DNA from: an uncultured Verrucomicrobiota bacterium
GTDB taxonomy: Bacteria > Verrucomicrobiota > Verrucomicrobiia > Verrucomicrobiales > DEV007
NCBI GenBank assembly: GCA_902589825.1
Contig: CACIUL010000002.1
Coordinates: 1-64,000, forward strand
Reading direction: 5' to 3'
Length of the DNA stretch: 64,000 nt
Positions within the stretch are counted from its first letter, which is position 1. Every line of letters starts with the position of its first letter. Both the position numbers and the translations under genes were made by a program. Shown one piece after another: positions 20,338 through 30,000 of this stretch. The notes beneath the pieces were generated by a model that was not told where the DNA came from, did not search any database, and saw nothing but the letters and a program-made list of their open reading frames with translations.

Positions 20338-21084
20338 ATGGGCAAGCTGAAAAACATCGTGCGCCATATCAGCACCGGGATCATTAACCTGCTGTATCCG
20401 GCCAACTGCTTCAGCTGCCGCAGCGAAATCAACAAGCCGGGCCTTTGCCCGCAATGCATCAACTCACTCAAGCCCGTCAAGGCACCGTTCTGCTCCTGCT
20501 GCGGTCAGCCCTGTGAGGGTGAAATCAGCGGACAGTTCCATTGCTCAAACTGCAGCGGACAGGCGGTTGATTTCGAATTTGCCATTGCCGCTTACCTCGC
20601 CCGCGGCTGCCTACGGGAAATGATCCATGACTTCAAGTATCATCGCCGGATCGCCATGTGCAAAACGCTGGCCAAACTGGCAGAAAATGCACTGGACGAT
20701 CCGCGCATCGGGGGAGGAAAGGGCTGGTTATTGGTACCGGTTCCCCTCCACAGGAGAAGAAAACGGGAACGCGGATATAATCAGGCAACAGAAATAGCCA
20801 CCGCAATTTCAAGGCGACGCAACCTTCCGATATGCCGTGCCCTGCAGCGCATCCGGTATACCTCAAGTCAGGCACAATTGTTGAGAAGTGAACGCCTGGG
20901 CAACCTGAGCGGGGCATTTGAAATGCGCCCTTCACCAGCCGTCAGGGCCGCAATAAAAGGCTCACAAATCCTTCTGATTGACGATATTTTCACCACTGGA
21001 GCCACGGCTAATGCCTGCGCCCGGGTCCTGCGCAGCGCCGGGCAGGCAGAGAAGGTTGTTGTGGCAACAGTAGCCAGAGGCTAG
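20338..21084 (+). CDS. comF: ComF-family phosphoribosyltransferase
   Basis: The frame extends back to 19822 inside the protease gene, but real homology begins at the ATG at 20338, giving 248 residues. The N-terminus has a zinc-ribbon-like set of Cys at 24, 27, 37, 40, 69 and 72, with extra Cys at 52-59. The C-terminal PRTase domain has VPVPLHRRRKRERGYNQA and the PRPP-binding loop ILLIDDIFTTGATA. ComF proteins are needed for DNA uptake in competent bacteria. The stop is 44 bases before accD. Confidence 0.9.
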   Translation: MGKLKNIVRHISTGIINLLYPANCFSCRSEINKPGLCPQCINSLKPVKAPFCSCCGQPCEGEISGQFHCSNCSGQAVDFEFAIAAYLARGCLREMIHDFKYHRRIAMCKTLAKLAENALDDPRIGGGKGWLLVPVPLHRRRKRERGYNQATEIATAISRRRNLPICRALQRIRYTSSQAQLLRSERLGNLSGAFEMRPSPAVRAAIKGSQILLIDDIFTTGATANACARVLRSAGQAEKVVVATVARG

Positions 21085-21128
21085 ATTTTGGGTTAATAGA
21101 GGCTCATATTACTGATTTTCCTGACACG

Positions 21129-21959
21129 ATGGCCATCTTCAAAAAACCCATCTTCCGTGGCAGCGCTGACAAGAAGCGCGACATGCCGGAGGGCCTCTGG
21201 CAGAAGTGCCCCGATTGCGGCGATGTCATTCACGAGCTTGAACTGAAGAAAAACCTGCGCACCTGCCCGAACTGCAACCATCACTTCACGCTCAGTGCAA
21301 AGGAGCGGATCGATTGCCTTGCCGACCCAGGCAGTTTTGAGGAACTGGACAAAACATTGACCAGCGTGGATGCCCTCGGCTTCAAGACATACACCGAGAA
21401 AATTGACAAATACCGCCAGGCAACCGGGTTGAACGAAGCCGTCGTTACCGGGCGCATACGCATTATTGGCCATGCTGCCATTCTCTGCGTGATGGATTTT
21501 CGCTTCCTGGGTGCAAGCATGGGTTCTGCTGTCGGCGAAAAAATCACGCGCGCCATTGAAGCTGCCACCAAAGAAAAATCCGCAGTCGTTATTGTCTCCG
21601 CCTCCGGGGGAGCCAGGATGCACGAGGGCATCTTAAGCCTTATGCAGATGGCAAAGACCAGCGGCGCCCTGGCACTGCACGGTGCAGCCAAACTGCCGTT
21701 CATCTCGGTGCTCACCCATCCTACCACAGGAGGGGTAACCGCAAGTTTTGCGACACTGGGTGATGTGATCCTCGCCGAGCCGGGGTGCATGATTGGCTTC
21801 GCCGGACCGCGGGTGGTCAAGGAGACAACTCACCAGGAACTTCCCGAAGGATTCCAGACAGCGGAATTCATGCACGAACACGGCCTGGTGGACATGATCG
21901 TTGAGCGGCGGGACATGCGCGACCGACTGGCCACGTTGCTTGGCTATCTTCTCCCCTAA
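21129..21959 (+). CDS. accD: Acetyl-CoA carboxylase carboxyltransferase subunit beta
   Basis: The 276-residue product has the AccD zinc finger (Cys27, 30, 46 and 49), then the carboxyltransferase fold with SASGGARMHEGILSLMQM near 158 and HPTTGGVTASFATLGD near 196. It forms the malonyl-CoA-producing enzyme with AccA. The length is normal. No accA is near. folC follows 35 bases later. Confidence 0.95.
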   Translation: MAIFKKPIFRGSADKKRDMPEGLWQKCPDCGDVIHELELKKNLRTCPNCNHHFTLSAKERIDCLADPGSFEELDKTLTSVDALGFKTYTEKIDKYRQATGLNEAVVTGRIRIIGHAAILCVMDFRFLGASMGSAVGEKITRAIEAATKEKSAVVIVSASGGARMHEGILSLMQMAKTSGALALHGAAKLPFISVLTHPTTGGVTASFATLGDVILAEPGCMIGFAGPRVVKETTHQELPEGFQTAEFMHEHGLVDMIVERRDMRDRLATLLGYLLP

Positions 21960-21994
21960 GAGACAACCAGACGGGGGTTCAATCCCCGACCCCA

Positions 21995-23221
21995 ATGGAA
22001 TATCCTGAAGCCATTGCCTGGCTATACGGCCGCCAGGCAGCCGGAATCAAGCTCGGGCTGGCCAACATGAACAGGCTCGCCGACGAGCTCAGCCTGCCGC
22101 CCGGAAAGATGAAAATCGTACATGTCGCGGGCACCAATGGCAAAGGGTCTACCTGTGCCTTTGCCGAGTCCATACTGCGGACAAACGGGGAAAAAACCGG
22201 TTTTTTCAGTTCCCCCCACCTTGTTTCGTTTTGTGAGAGGATCAGGATCAACGGCAAACCCGCAAGCCAAAATACGGTTGCCCATGGTATCCATACGTTG
22301 AAGAAGCTGACTGCCGAGTGGCAACCCCAGCCCACATTCTTTGAAATTTCCACCGCACTGGCCCTCATGATTTTTGCCGATGAGGCCATCGATACCGCAG
22401 TGTTGGAAGTGGGCCTCGGAGGAAGGCTGGACTCCACGAATGTCCTGACCCCGACAGTTTCTGCAATAACCCATATCGGGATGGACCACCAGCATATACT
22501 CGGTGAGAATCTCGGCCGGATCGCCTATGAAAAAGCCGGCATCCTCAAGCCGGGAATACCGGCGGTAAGCTCCCCCCAGGAGGAAGAAGCCCGCGAAGTT
22601 CTGGAAAAGCAGGCCCTAGAAGTAGGCGCTCCACTTGAATTTATCGGCGAGCCCTGGACCGGCAGCGCAGTCTCGCTGCCAGGAAAACACCAGCGATGGA
22701 ATGCTGCACTGGCCGCAGCAGCAATCCAGTCTGCAGGGTTTAACATACACCGGAATATCATCAGCCAGGGGCTGGGCAGTGCTGTATGGCGAGCACGTTT
22801 CGAGCGTATCAGCAACCCCGGAAAGGCAGATATCGTTGTCGATGGGGCGCACAATGCAGACAGCGCTAGGGCACTCTTGCAGACATGGCGTGAGGTGTTC
22901 GGCAATGCAAAGCCGGTCATTATCTGCGCAATGGCGGCCAACAAGGATATTGCAACGATTATTGCCCTGCTGTCTGAAATTGCCGACAATTTCATCTTCC
23001 CGTCCATCCAGACCGTGAGGAAAACCGCCTGCCCGGGGGATTTAACCCGGTTGGTTGCCGGACAAATACCAGGCCAGGTGACTGACACACTCAGCGGAGC
23101 ACTGGCAAAAGCACGCATGCAAGGCAAGCCGATCCTGGTGGCCGGCTCACTGTTACTGGCTGGGGAAATGCTTGCTTTGCTGGATAAGAATCCCGAACAA
23201 TATGAACCCAGTGAACAATAA
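21995..23221 (+). CDS. folC: Folylpolyglutamate/dihydrofolate synthase
   Basis: The 408-residue product has the Mur-ligase-like P-loop GTNGKGS at 46-52, GFFSSPHLVSFCERIRING near 68, LEVGLGGRLDSTNVL near 134 and HIGMDHQHILG near 154. It adds glutamate to folates. The accD-folC order is a known pairing. The start is an ATG at 21995 preceded by a hairpin-like GGGGGTTCAATCCCC element, discussed below as rejected. Confidence 0.93.
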   Translation: MEYPEAIAWLYGRQAAGIKLGLANMNRLADELSLPPGKMKIVHVAGTNGKGSTCAFAESILRTNGEKTGFFSSPHLVSFCERIRINGKPASQNTVAHGIHTLKKLTAEWQPQPTFFEISTALALMIFADEAIDTAVLEVGLGGRLDSTNVLTPTVSAITHIGMDHQHILGENLGRIAYEKAGILKPGIPAVSSPQEEEAREVLEKQALEVGAPLEFIGEPWTGSAVSLPGKHQRWNAALAAAAIQSAGFNIHRNIISQGLGSAVWRARFERISNPGKADIVVDGAHNADSARALLQTWREVFGNAKPVIICAMAANKDIATIIALLSEIADNFIFPSIQTVRKTACPGDLTRLVAGQIPGQVTDTLSGALAKARMQGKPILVAGSLLLAGEMLALLDKNPEQYEPSEQ

Positions 23222-23253
23222 GTGATCTGCTTGCAGGAAAGTTCCATTCACAG

Positions 23254-23270
23254 GATCATGACCCATGATC
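23254..23270 (+). other. Hairpin downstream of folC
   Basis: GATCATG and CATGATC form a perfect 7-base stem with a 3-base loop, about 30 bases after the folC stop. No T-run follows. A weak terminator or operator is possible. Confidence 0.3.
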
Positions 23271-23383
23271 AGGTGCCCCTAGAATGCAAAGCCAAGCCAC
23301 CTATTGTATACATTAAAGGCCCCGGCATTGCCTGAGCGCCGAAATGCCTTCGTGAAGAGCCCATCAACAGAAAAGCAACATTG

Positions 23384-24553
23384 ATGATTTACCTGGATAA
23401 TAATGCCACAACGCGGGTTCATGAGGAAGTTGCCGCGGCCATGGCTCCCTACCTCGGCGAGGAATACGGAAATCCCTCAACCGGCTATCCACTGGGAAAA
23501 CGCAGCAGGGAAGCCATTGACCACGCCCGGCAACAGGTCGCGGAGATGATCGGCGCCCTGCCAGAGGAAATTGTCTTCACCTCATGCGGCACCGAATCCG
23601 ACAACGCTGCAATCGCTTCAGCTCTAGCGGCGCAGCCAGGCAGGCGGCACCTGATCACAAGCAGTGTTGAACACTCCGCGATCATTCTTTTTGCCAAGGC
23701 ACTGGCCCCGGAACTGGAAGTGACCGAATTGCCGGTTAGCGCTGACGGGCTCATCGATCCCCGTGAATTGGCCAAAGCCATAAGGCCCGAAACAGCCCTT
23801 GTCACCCTCATGTGGGCAAACAATGAAACCGGGATTATCCAGCCGGTCCTTGAGGCAGCACAGATAGCCCACGAGGCAGGGGTTTTATTCCATACAGATG
23901 CCGTGAATGCGGCGGGTAAAATCCCCATTGCCGTAAACGGAGGCAATATTGATATGTTATCCCTTTCCGGTCACAAGTTTCATGCCCCTAAAGGGGTAGG
24001 TGCCCTTTATCTTCGAAGAGGAGTGCCCTATAAGCCCCTGCTGTCCGGAGGCGGACAGGAAGATGGCCGAAGGGCAGGAACCGAAGCCGTCCCGCAAATT
24101 GTGGCACTGGGCAAAGCGGCAGAGCTGGCGCGGCACCGCCTTGCAGAAAATGGTGCCGAAAAACTCGCTGAACTGCGTGACCTGCTCGAGGAACGACTGC
24201 TCGGTGCCATAGACGGCATTCACCGCAACGGGACAGCCGAATACAGGCTACCTAACACTTCGCACCTCAGCATTGATAATGTACCGGCAGGTGATCTGCT
24301 GATTCTCACCGCCGAGAAAGGCCTGTGTATTTCCAGCGGGTCGGCCTGCAGCACAGGCAAGCGCGAACCCTCGCGTATCATGCAGGCCATGGGTCACAGT
24401 GATGAACGTGCCCTGTCAAGTATCCGCCTCTCGGTATCATCCATGAATAACAGCGATGAAATCAACCAAGCTGCCGACATTATTATATCAGCCGTAGAAA
24501 AAATCCGCTCATTGCGACCGCAAAACAATGGGCCGGTAATTGTTGCCGAATAA
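23384..24553 (+). CDS. nifS: Cysteine desulfurase (NifS/IscS family)
   Basis: I use the ATG at 23384 (MIYLDNNATT), giving 389 residues; a TTG three bases before it is also open. PLP-lysine is in SLSGHKFH (Lys198), and the catalytic Cys is in SSGSACSTG (Cys322), the IscS/NifS type. It transfers sulfur from cysteine for iron-sulfur cluster and thio-cofactor synthesis. The HTDAVNAAG motif near 170 carries Asn where Gln is usual. No iscU or regulator is nearby. It converges with the GH-GT gene, whose stop is only 9 bases away. Confidence 0.92.
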   Translation: MIYLDNNATTRVHEEVAAAMAPYLGEEYGNPSTGYPLGKRSREAIDHARQQVAEMIGALPEEIVFTSCGTESDNAAIASALAAQPGRRHLITSSVEHSAIILFAKALAPELEVTELPVSADGLIDPRELAKAIRPETALVTLMWANNETGIIQPVLEAAQIAHEAGVLFHTDAVNAAGKIPIAVNGGNIDMLSLSGHKFHAPKGVGALYLRRGVPYKPLLSGGGQEDGRRAGTEAVPQIVALGKAAELARHRLAENGAEKLAELRDLLEERLLGAIDGIHRNGTAEYRLPNTSHLSIDNVPAGDLLILTAEKGLCISSGSACSTGKREPSRIMQAMGHSDERALSSIRLSVSSMNNSDEINQAADIIISAVEKIRSLRPQNNGPVIVAE

Positions 24554-24561
24554 TCGCCCAT

Positions 24562-27084
24562 TCATGGTTCGACGCGGTCAAAGCCGGCATCACGGGCGAC
24601 GTTGGTTACCAGGGCGGCTAGCCCGGTAACAAGCTGCCGGTGCCTGATCTCGAGAAAAACCCACCAGATCAGGTAAATGCCAGCAAACCAGATGAAATGC
24701 TGCGCCAGCCACCAGGAGCCGGCCACAATGATCAACACCATCAGTATATTGAGAATAATGTTGAGCATTGTGGCCTTCGAGGTGAACCGCGCGCGGGTCA
24801 AGCACTGCCCATCCCCGTGATACTCGGTAACGGTTGTCAATTGAACGCGCCAGAAAGGGTCACTGCCCACCTCCAGATCCCAATCCCTCCAGCCGTTATC
24901 AAGGGTAAATGCAAAACCGGTCCGCTGCAGGGCACATATGGTGTTTTCCAGGAGCAAATCACGCCCTAATTCTTTCTCACTCCAGATCTGCAATTGCCCG
25001 ACCCTTTTCCTGAACGGAAGCCTGGGAACCCGGAAAAAATTTCCCAGATGCAATGTTCCGCGGGGTGCACTTCCCCCCTGGACAGCACCCAGGCTGCGTG
25101 CTGCGCCACGCAGAACCGGCTGGGCCAGGCAAAGCAACATCAACAACAGGCGTGATCCTGCACCTGGATACCGGGGATCAATCCTGCTTCTCCATGCCTG
25201 CATGAATGCAGAATACAACGTGCAGCCGCCCATCAGCATTGCAGCCGGAAGCAAGGGGGTGAAGAAAACACCCACTAACCCCGTTAAGACCGTCGCAAAT
25301 ACCCAGTGAACCCCGGCGGATATTCGCGAAAAATCCGATTCGCAAGGCGTGTAAATCGCCTGGAAAGCGGCATATCCAAATACTCCCCGATAAATCCTGG
25401 AAGCCAGCCCCAGTGCCCCGCGGTTGCCGGAATAAACAAAGCCGCGCCATCTCGCCCCGCCCATCATGCCGTAGCGTTCCGGGTGTCCGCCAATCAGGAT
25501 CGCCTCAGCCCGGCCGTAACCAGTCTGCTGACGCAGATATCCCATGATGCTGATCCTGCGGCGGTGCCAGACCATCGCCGGGGGGCAGAACCCGATGAGA
25601 AACCCGGCGGCCTGCAACCGCCAACAAAAATCAACGTCATCCCCGGCAGCGGTATATTCAGGAGCAAATCCGCCAACCTTCTCGAATGCCTCGCGGGTCA
25701 CGGCCAGGTTGCATCCCGGCAGGTGCTCCGCAATACGATCGTCAATCAACACATGAGCAGGGCAACCCGGTGCCGACGCAACACAGGCTTCCGTGCGGTT
25801 GGCCGGCGGCGGGGCAATATTCGGGCCGCCAACGGCAGCAAACTCGTTCTTGTCAAATGCAGCTGCAATGTAATGCAGCCAATCCTCATCCACCACGCAA
25901 TCATCATCGGTATAGGCAAGGATCTCGCCCTGAGCTTCCCTTGCACCCCGGTTGCGTGCCACACTCAATCCCGAATGCTCCTGGCGGATATAAATGACAC
26001 CGGGTGATTGCCCGGCAATGCCCTCCAGGGAATCCGTGCTTCCGTCATCCACCACGATGATTTCAAAGTCCGGGTAGCAAAGAGCCATCGCCGACTCCAG
26101 GCACTCACTCAGGGTGGCGTGGCCGTTATAACTGCAAATGATCACTGATATTTTCGGCGCCCGGGACAACCTGATGGCCCTTGCCCCGCCCTTCATGGCC
26201 TCAAACCGCGACCTGAGCAGATTATATGCCGGCTTTTTCTCCCGTTGCCGGTTAACCACGCCAAACTCCCAGCCGACCACGTCAACCCCTCCCCGGTGCC
26301 ACTCATCGGTGAATGCAAAAACAAGGACCCCCGCAATACCCCCTTGAATACAGGCATCAACACCTGATGCAATCACACGGGCCTGCTCATTGAGGCCCAT
26401 GGCGCGGGAATCCGCACCGAACTCGGATATCATCAGGGGCTTGTCCCCTGCGATATTCTGCAGGCGGGCAAGATACCTGGAAAGGTCCTCATCACATTCC
26501 AGATAAACATTGTAGGCAATAAAGTCAGCATTTTCCGGATTGAGGTATTCCGTGGAGGGATAATTGGCATAGGCAAATAAAGCCTGAGGATCCTCAACCC
26601 GGCCGACTTCAATGAGCTCCTCCAGCAAGGCCTTGACCTTGCGCGGGCCGAGCCAGCGAACCAGCGTCGCACTGATCTCGTTGCCAACAAGGTAAGCCAT
26701 TACTGCCGGGTGTCCCCGGTGCGTCACCACGGCAGCGCGCAACTTCTCGACACAGGAATCCCAAAGTCCCTCCTGGTTGACAAAATCCACATGGTCAGGC
26801 CATGAAACACCGATAATGACCCGGATACCGTGCTGCTCACAAACATCAAGGAATTCCCCCGGCGGTGACTCGTAAAGGCGAATGGTATTAGCCCCGGCGG
26901 CAACAATATCCTCGAGGTCGCCCCGCAGGACTGCGCCCTCTTTTAATCCATGACCCTGCTCGCCCGGGGCAAAAGGACCATAGGTGAGGCCCCGAACATG
27001 GAATTTTTCCTCACCGGCCCGGAAAAACTTTCCGGCAACCCTTACGCGAACATTTCCTGGATCGCCGGAAGCCGGATCACTCAT
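24562..27084 (-). CDS. Fusion of a glycoside hydrolase TIM barrel and a GT2 glycosyltransferase
   Basis: The frame extends to 27171, but the ATG at 27084 removes overlap with the upstream gene and gives 840 residues. Residues 1-305 form a GH2/GH5-like TIM barrel (FHVRGLTYGPFAPGEQG near 28; acid/base Glu136 in LVGNEIS; nucleophile Glu221 in ISEFGAD). Residues about 311-620 are GT2: ISVIICSYNG, VVDDGSTD, DDDC near 393-396. Hydrophobic stretches at about 600-680 and near 780-815 could anchor it to the membrane. The mix suggests polysaccharide synthesis with built-in trimming. It overlaps the 98-residue gene by 8 bases (ATGAGTGA). Whether both halves are active is unknown. Confidence 0.82.
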   Translation of the reverse strand: MSDPASGDPGNVRVRVAGKFFRAGEEKFHVRGLTYGPFAPGEQGHGLKEGAVLRGDLEDIVAAGANTIRLYESPPGEFLDVCEQHGIRVIIGVSWPDHVDFVNQEGLWDSCVEKLRAAVVTHRGHPAVMAYLVGNEISATLVRWLGPRKVKALLEELIEVGRVEDPQALFAYANYPSTEYLNPENADFIAYNVYLECDEDLSRYLARLQNIAGDKPLMISEFGADSRAMGLNEQARVIASGVDACIQGGIAGVLVFAFTDEWHRGGVDVVGWEFGVVNRQREKKPAYNLLRSRFEAMKGGARAIRLSRAPKISVIICSYNGHATLSECLESAMALCYPDFEIIVVDDGSTDSLEGIAGQSPGVIYIRQEHSGLSVARNRGAREAQGEILAYTDDDCVVDEDWLHYIAAAFDKNEFAAVGGPNIAPPPANRTEACVASAPGCPAHVLIDDRIAEHLPGCNLAVTREAFEKVGGFAPEYTAAGDDVDFCWRLQAAGFLIGFCPPAMVWHRRRISIMGYLRQQTGYGRAEAILIGGHPERYGMMGGARWRGFVYSGNRGALGLASRIYRGVFGYAAFQAIYTPCESDFSRISAGVHWVFATVLTGLVGVFFTPLLPAAMLMGGCTLYSAFMQAWRSRIDPRYPGAGSRLLLMLLCLAQPVLRGAARSLGAVQGGSAPRGTLHLGNFFRVPRLPFRKRVGQLQIWSEKELGRDLLLENTICALQRTGFAFTLDNGWRDWDLEVGSDPFWRVQLTTVTEYHGDGQCLTRARFTSKATMLNIILNILMVLIIVAGSWWLAQHFIWFAGIYLIWWVFLEIRHRQLVTGLAALVTNVARDAGFDRVEP

Positions 27085-27373
27085 TATTTGTTTTCTTGAA
27101 TGCCGGCCAGTCGAATCCCTCTCCCCGGCCCTTGCTGCCGGCAGGAACCAAGCGCACTTCGCGCAAGTCAATGAGTGCCCCCACGGTTACAGGGCCCTCG
27201 CTGCGCACCAGCAGGGTTTGCAGACCGGCGGAGAGCTTTACCCGGCCAACACGCCCCCAGCGGTAAATTTCCCAACTACGTGTTCCCGGGACCGCATCGA
27301 GATAGGCAAGTCGGTTGCCCTGGGCATGGACACCCGCACAGGAAGCCAGCAGGAATGATAAAAGCAAGCGCAT
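27077..27373 (-). CDS. Small secreted protein, possible carbohydrate-binding fragment
   Basis: I use the ATG at 27373, giving 98 residues with a signal peptide (MRLLLSFLLASCAGVHAQ). The rest is a compact beta-like chain (EIYRWGRVGRVKLSAG near 38, LIDLREVRLVP near 71) that recalls the end of a jelly-roll carbohydrate-binding domain, but it is too short for a full one. It may be a real small protein or a truncated one. It overlaps the GH-GT gene by 8 bases, and the esterase lies 37 bases upstream. Confidence 0.6.
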   Translation of the reverse strand: MRLLLSFLLASCAGVHAQGNRLAYLDAVPGTRSWEIYRWGRVGRVKLSAGLQTLLVRSEGPVTVGALIDLREVRLVPAGSKGRGEGFDWPAFKKTNNE

Positions 27374-27410
27374 ATTAAAAGGGGTCTCTTGGTCAGGCAG
27401 GCATACTGAC

Positions 27411-29459
27411 TCACTGTAACCAAGGCGGCAAGCCCTTGTCGTCAACCAGCCAACAGGGTTGCTTGGCCAGCCCAAGCAGTGCATCAATATCCCCATACTT
27501 TGCTCCTCCCGGCAAAAAATCCGGGTGCCGGATATCCATCACCTTGATAAACTTGAAGCCGGCAGTCTCGATGGCGACGCGGGCAAGGGCCTCCCCGGCA
27601 AGGTAATTAGCGGCGGCCGCCCAGTGCCCGGCTCCCTTGAGCCCGACCAGATCGATCTTTTCTGCACCGTGAGGGTCATCGCGAACCATGCGTATCAAGC
27701 TTAAGGCATCATGCACCCGGTGCACAAAGAGTGACCGGTTGTAGCCAAAGGTAAAGGCTGCCGACTCACGCGGATTCTTCACCCGGCGGGTTTGGCTCAA
27801 TACTTTGCCATCAGCGAGGAACTCTCCCTGCATAAACAGATCAACCCCGCAAACCGCGTTGCCGGCAGCGAGGAGATTCTTAACCTCCTCACGCGGCTCT
27901 TTCCCTTCAAACAAGCCGGACTTGCCTTCAGCATCGAGCCAGATCACCGCCCGCTTATTCCAGTTCTCCTTCGGGTAGAGGAACACCACGGGCAATTGCT
28001 GACTGCAGCTGACATTCTTGACCAGCCCGGTCATTGCCAGGTATCCCTCATGCTGATCCTTTGACGTCAGCTCCCACTCCACTGCGCCGGCACCATGAAG
28101 GTTTAGGGGTAAGACCACCTCCCATCCACGCCTTGCCACTGCAGGATTTTCCGCCACCATGCGTGCTGATTCGGCATGCAGGAAAGCCAGCAGCCGCCGC
28201 TCGAACTTTTCACCTCCGGCAGGCTTGGGGTGCCGGGCATTCCAGACACTGAGCTGCTCTTCCTTGAGCCTCTTGTAGGGCCGCTCCTTGCCGGGATTTT
28301 TCACGCCTATGCCAAGGTGCCTGTTCAGCCAGCCATACATTGCCTGCCTGGCCGGTAGGTTGTAGTTATGCCCGAACTCGGTTCGCGAATGCAACAGGAT
28401 GTTTCCCGGTGCTCCCAAGGTGGTATAGAGCTTCTTGAGCTCGGGAAAGCCCTTGGTTGCCATTTCCTTTGTCCAGTCATCAGCAGCGGTAACACAAAGC
28501 GGTTTTGGAGCGAACAGGGCAGCAAAGGCCACATTGCCCTCCTCAACCCTCAAGAGGCTGGCATTCTCGCAGGTACAGCCACCCTGCATGGCAGTGGAAA
28601 CCATCACGGCGGGAACCGACACCTTGACCCTCGGGTCCAGTGCCGAAACAATGAACGTCTGTGTGCCGCCCCCACTTGCACCGGTGACCGCGATACGCTC
28701 AGGATCCACATCCGGCAATGCCTCCATGAAATCGATAGCGCGGATTGAATTCCAGGTCTGCAACATCATGACGCTCTGCAGGTGTGACTCTGCCTGCGGG
28801 CTGTAAAGTCCCCAACCCCTGCCGGAAATCATATCTTGGCGCTGCTTGGCAAACCGGTGGGCAAGCTGGTAGGAAATCTGGTCATTATCGCAGTAACCGA
28901 TCATGTCATACTGGAAAACAACACAACCCATCCTCGCCAGGCCAACGCAGCGTGCCTGGATCGGGTTGCGGCCCGTTTCAAGGAACTCCTCAGCCCCCTG
29001 CTCAATCTGTTTCTTGATATTTGCCTCACCGGCATCATGAAACCGGCCCTCCTGCCAGTGCCCGTGCGGACAAAGAATGCCAGGCCGCCTGGTAGCACCA
29101 CCTCCCGCGGGACGATAAAGGTTTCCGGTGAGGAAAAATCCAGGAGCACTCTCCATGTAAACCTTCTCAACACTGAATCCGTCACCTTCCACTCTGCCGT
29201 GAATCACCGCATTAAGGGGAGTGCGGGCCGGCTCCGGGTAGAGGCCCACGGATACCTTCAGGTGATGGCAGATCTCTTCCCGGCGCACTTCCCATTCTTC
29301 TTTTGATGCCGGCGGGTGAAATGGAAAATAACCGTTCAGGTCCTTGAGCCCGGCCAGGCGCCGATCAGCGGGAAGCTTCCCTCCGGGCAAAACCCGAAGC
29401 TGGGCCCATGCAGTGGTCAGTGACAAAGACAGTGTTAAAATAATGGCTGCTGCTCGCAT
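27411..29459 (-). CDS. Secreted alpha/beta-hydrolase, acetylxylan-esterase-like
   Basis: The 682-residue product has a signal peptide (about 1-19, ending AWAQ). The N-terminal half is an alpha/beta hydrolase: PHGHWQEGRF near 130, the nucleophile elbow VTGASGGGTQTF near 257, and a probable acid-His pair later. Proteins of this form are annotated as acetylxylan esterase or as dienelactone-type hydrolases in polysaccharide loci of Verrucomicrobia. The C-terminal half resembles a second, less complete hydrolase-like fold with LVGLKGAGHWAAAANYLAG near 605. Substrate is unknown. It is in one unit with the genes on both sides. Confidence 0.78.
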   Translation of the reverse strand: MRAAAIILTLSLSLTTAWAQLRVLPGGKLPADRRLAGLKDLNGYFPFHPPASKEEWEVRREEICHHLKVSVGLYPEPARTPLNAVIHGRVEGDGFSVEKVYMESAPGFFLTGNLYRPAGGGATRRPGILCPHGHWQEGRFHDAGEANIKKQIEQGAEEFLETGRNPIQARCVGLARMGCVVFQYDMIGYCDNDQISYQLAHRFAKQRQDMISGRGWGLYSPQAESHLQSVMMLQTWNSIRAIDFMEALPDVDPERIAVTGASGGGTQTFIVSALDPRVKVSVPAVMVSTAMQGGCTCENASLLRVEEGNVAFAALFAPKPLCVTAADDWTKEMATKGFPELKKLYTTLGAPGNILLHSRTEFGHNYNLPARQAMYGWLNRHLGIGVKNPGKERPYKRLKEEQLSVWNARHPKPAGGEKFERRLLAFLHAESARMVAENPAVARRGWEVVLPLNLHGAGAVEWELTSKDQHEGYLAMTGLVKNVSCSQQLPVVFLYPKENWNKRAVIWLDAEGKSGLFEGKEPREEVKNLLAAGNAVCGVDLFMQGEFLADGKVLSQTRRVKNPRESAAFTFGYNRSLFVHRVHDALSLIRMVRDDPHGAEKIDLVGLKGAGHWAAAANYLAGEALARVAIETAGFKFIKVMDIRHPDFLPGGAKYGDIDALLGLAKQPCWLVDDKGLPPWLQ

Positions 29460-29484
29460 CAGTTTGTTTTTTTAACCTCTCGAT

Positions 29485-30000
29485 TCATTTGGCTTTCGAC
29501 CCATAACGCCATTGCGCGATCTTTTTTCCCTGATGAAAAACATCAATGGCAAGGCCATCAAGCTTCTGAGTGTCCCTGGTAACAATGATCCTGCTTTTCT
29601 GTTTGTTGCCGGGCTTGTTTTTCCCGCCTATCTTTTTGCGCTCGACCTTTTCCACCTGCTGCAGGGCAATGCGTTTGGTGGCAAAGGAAATTCGGGTGGC
29701 ATTGGCAAAGTCCTCAATCTTCTGACTGCCGGTCACAACACGTGAGCTCTCCTTGCGCCTGTTGCCGACACGGTTTTCCGAGGAGATCCAGATACGATAC
29801 TTGAATTCCAGTGCGGAAAAATCCCGGAAACTGCGATTGCCGACGTCGACTTTGTAGATCCAGCCCTCCTTTGCCGTGTTGCCCTTTTTATTGCGATCAA
29901 CGCGATTCTTGGCGGCACTGAAATCCAACTGCACGGCAGGTGCTGCCAAAAGGAACACAGGCAGGCAGACCAACCCGACCAGAACAACAACCAATCTCAT
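29485..30000 (-). CDS. Secreted protein of unknown function
   Basis: I use the ATG at 30000, giving 171 residues with a signal peptide (hydrophobic run VVVLVGLVCLPVFLLAA). The mature part is basic, with beta-like runs (FSALEFKYRIWISSENRVG near 62). The part near 125-140 is very Lys/Gly-rich. I do not recognise a family. It is the first gene of the minus-strand unit ending with the GH-GT fusion; the esterase starts 25 bases after its stop. Confidence 0.7.
   Translation of the reverse strand: MRLVVVLVGLVCLPVFLLAAPAVQLDFSAAKNRVDRNKKGNTAKEGWIYKVDVGNRSFRDFSALEFKYRIWISSENRVGNRRKESSRVVTGSQKIEDFANATRISFATKRIALQQVEKVERKKIGGKNKPGNKQKSRIIVTRDTQKLDGLAIDVFHQGKKIAQWRYGSKAK

Noticed and set aside
21973-21995. 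tRNA-like T-arm (GGGGGTTCAATCCCC) just before folC
   Set aside because: Only the T-arm pattern is present. No acceptor, D or anticodon arm fits, and accD coding ends just upstream, so it is a hairpin-like leader and not a tRNA gene.
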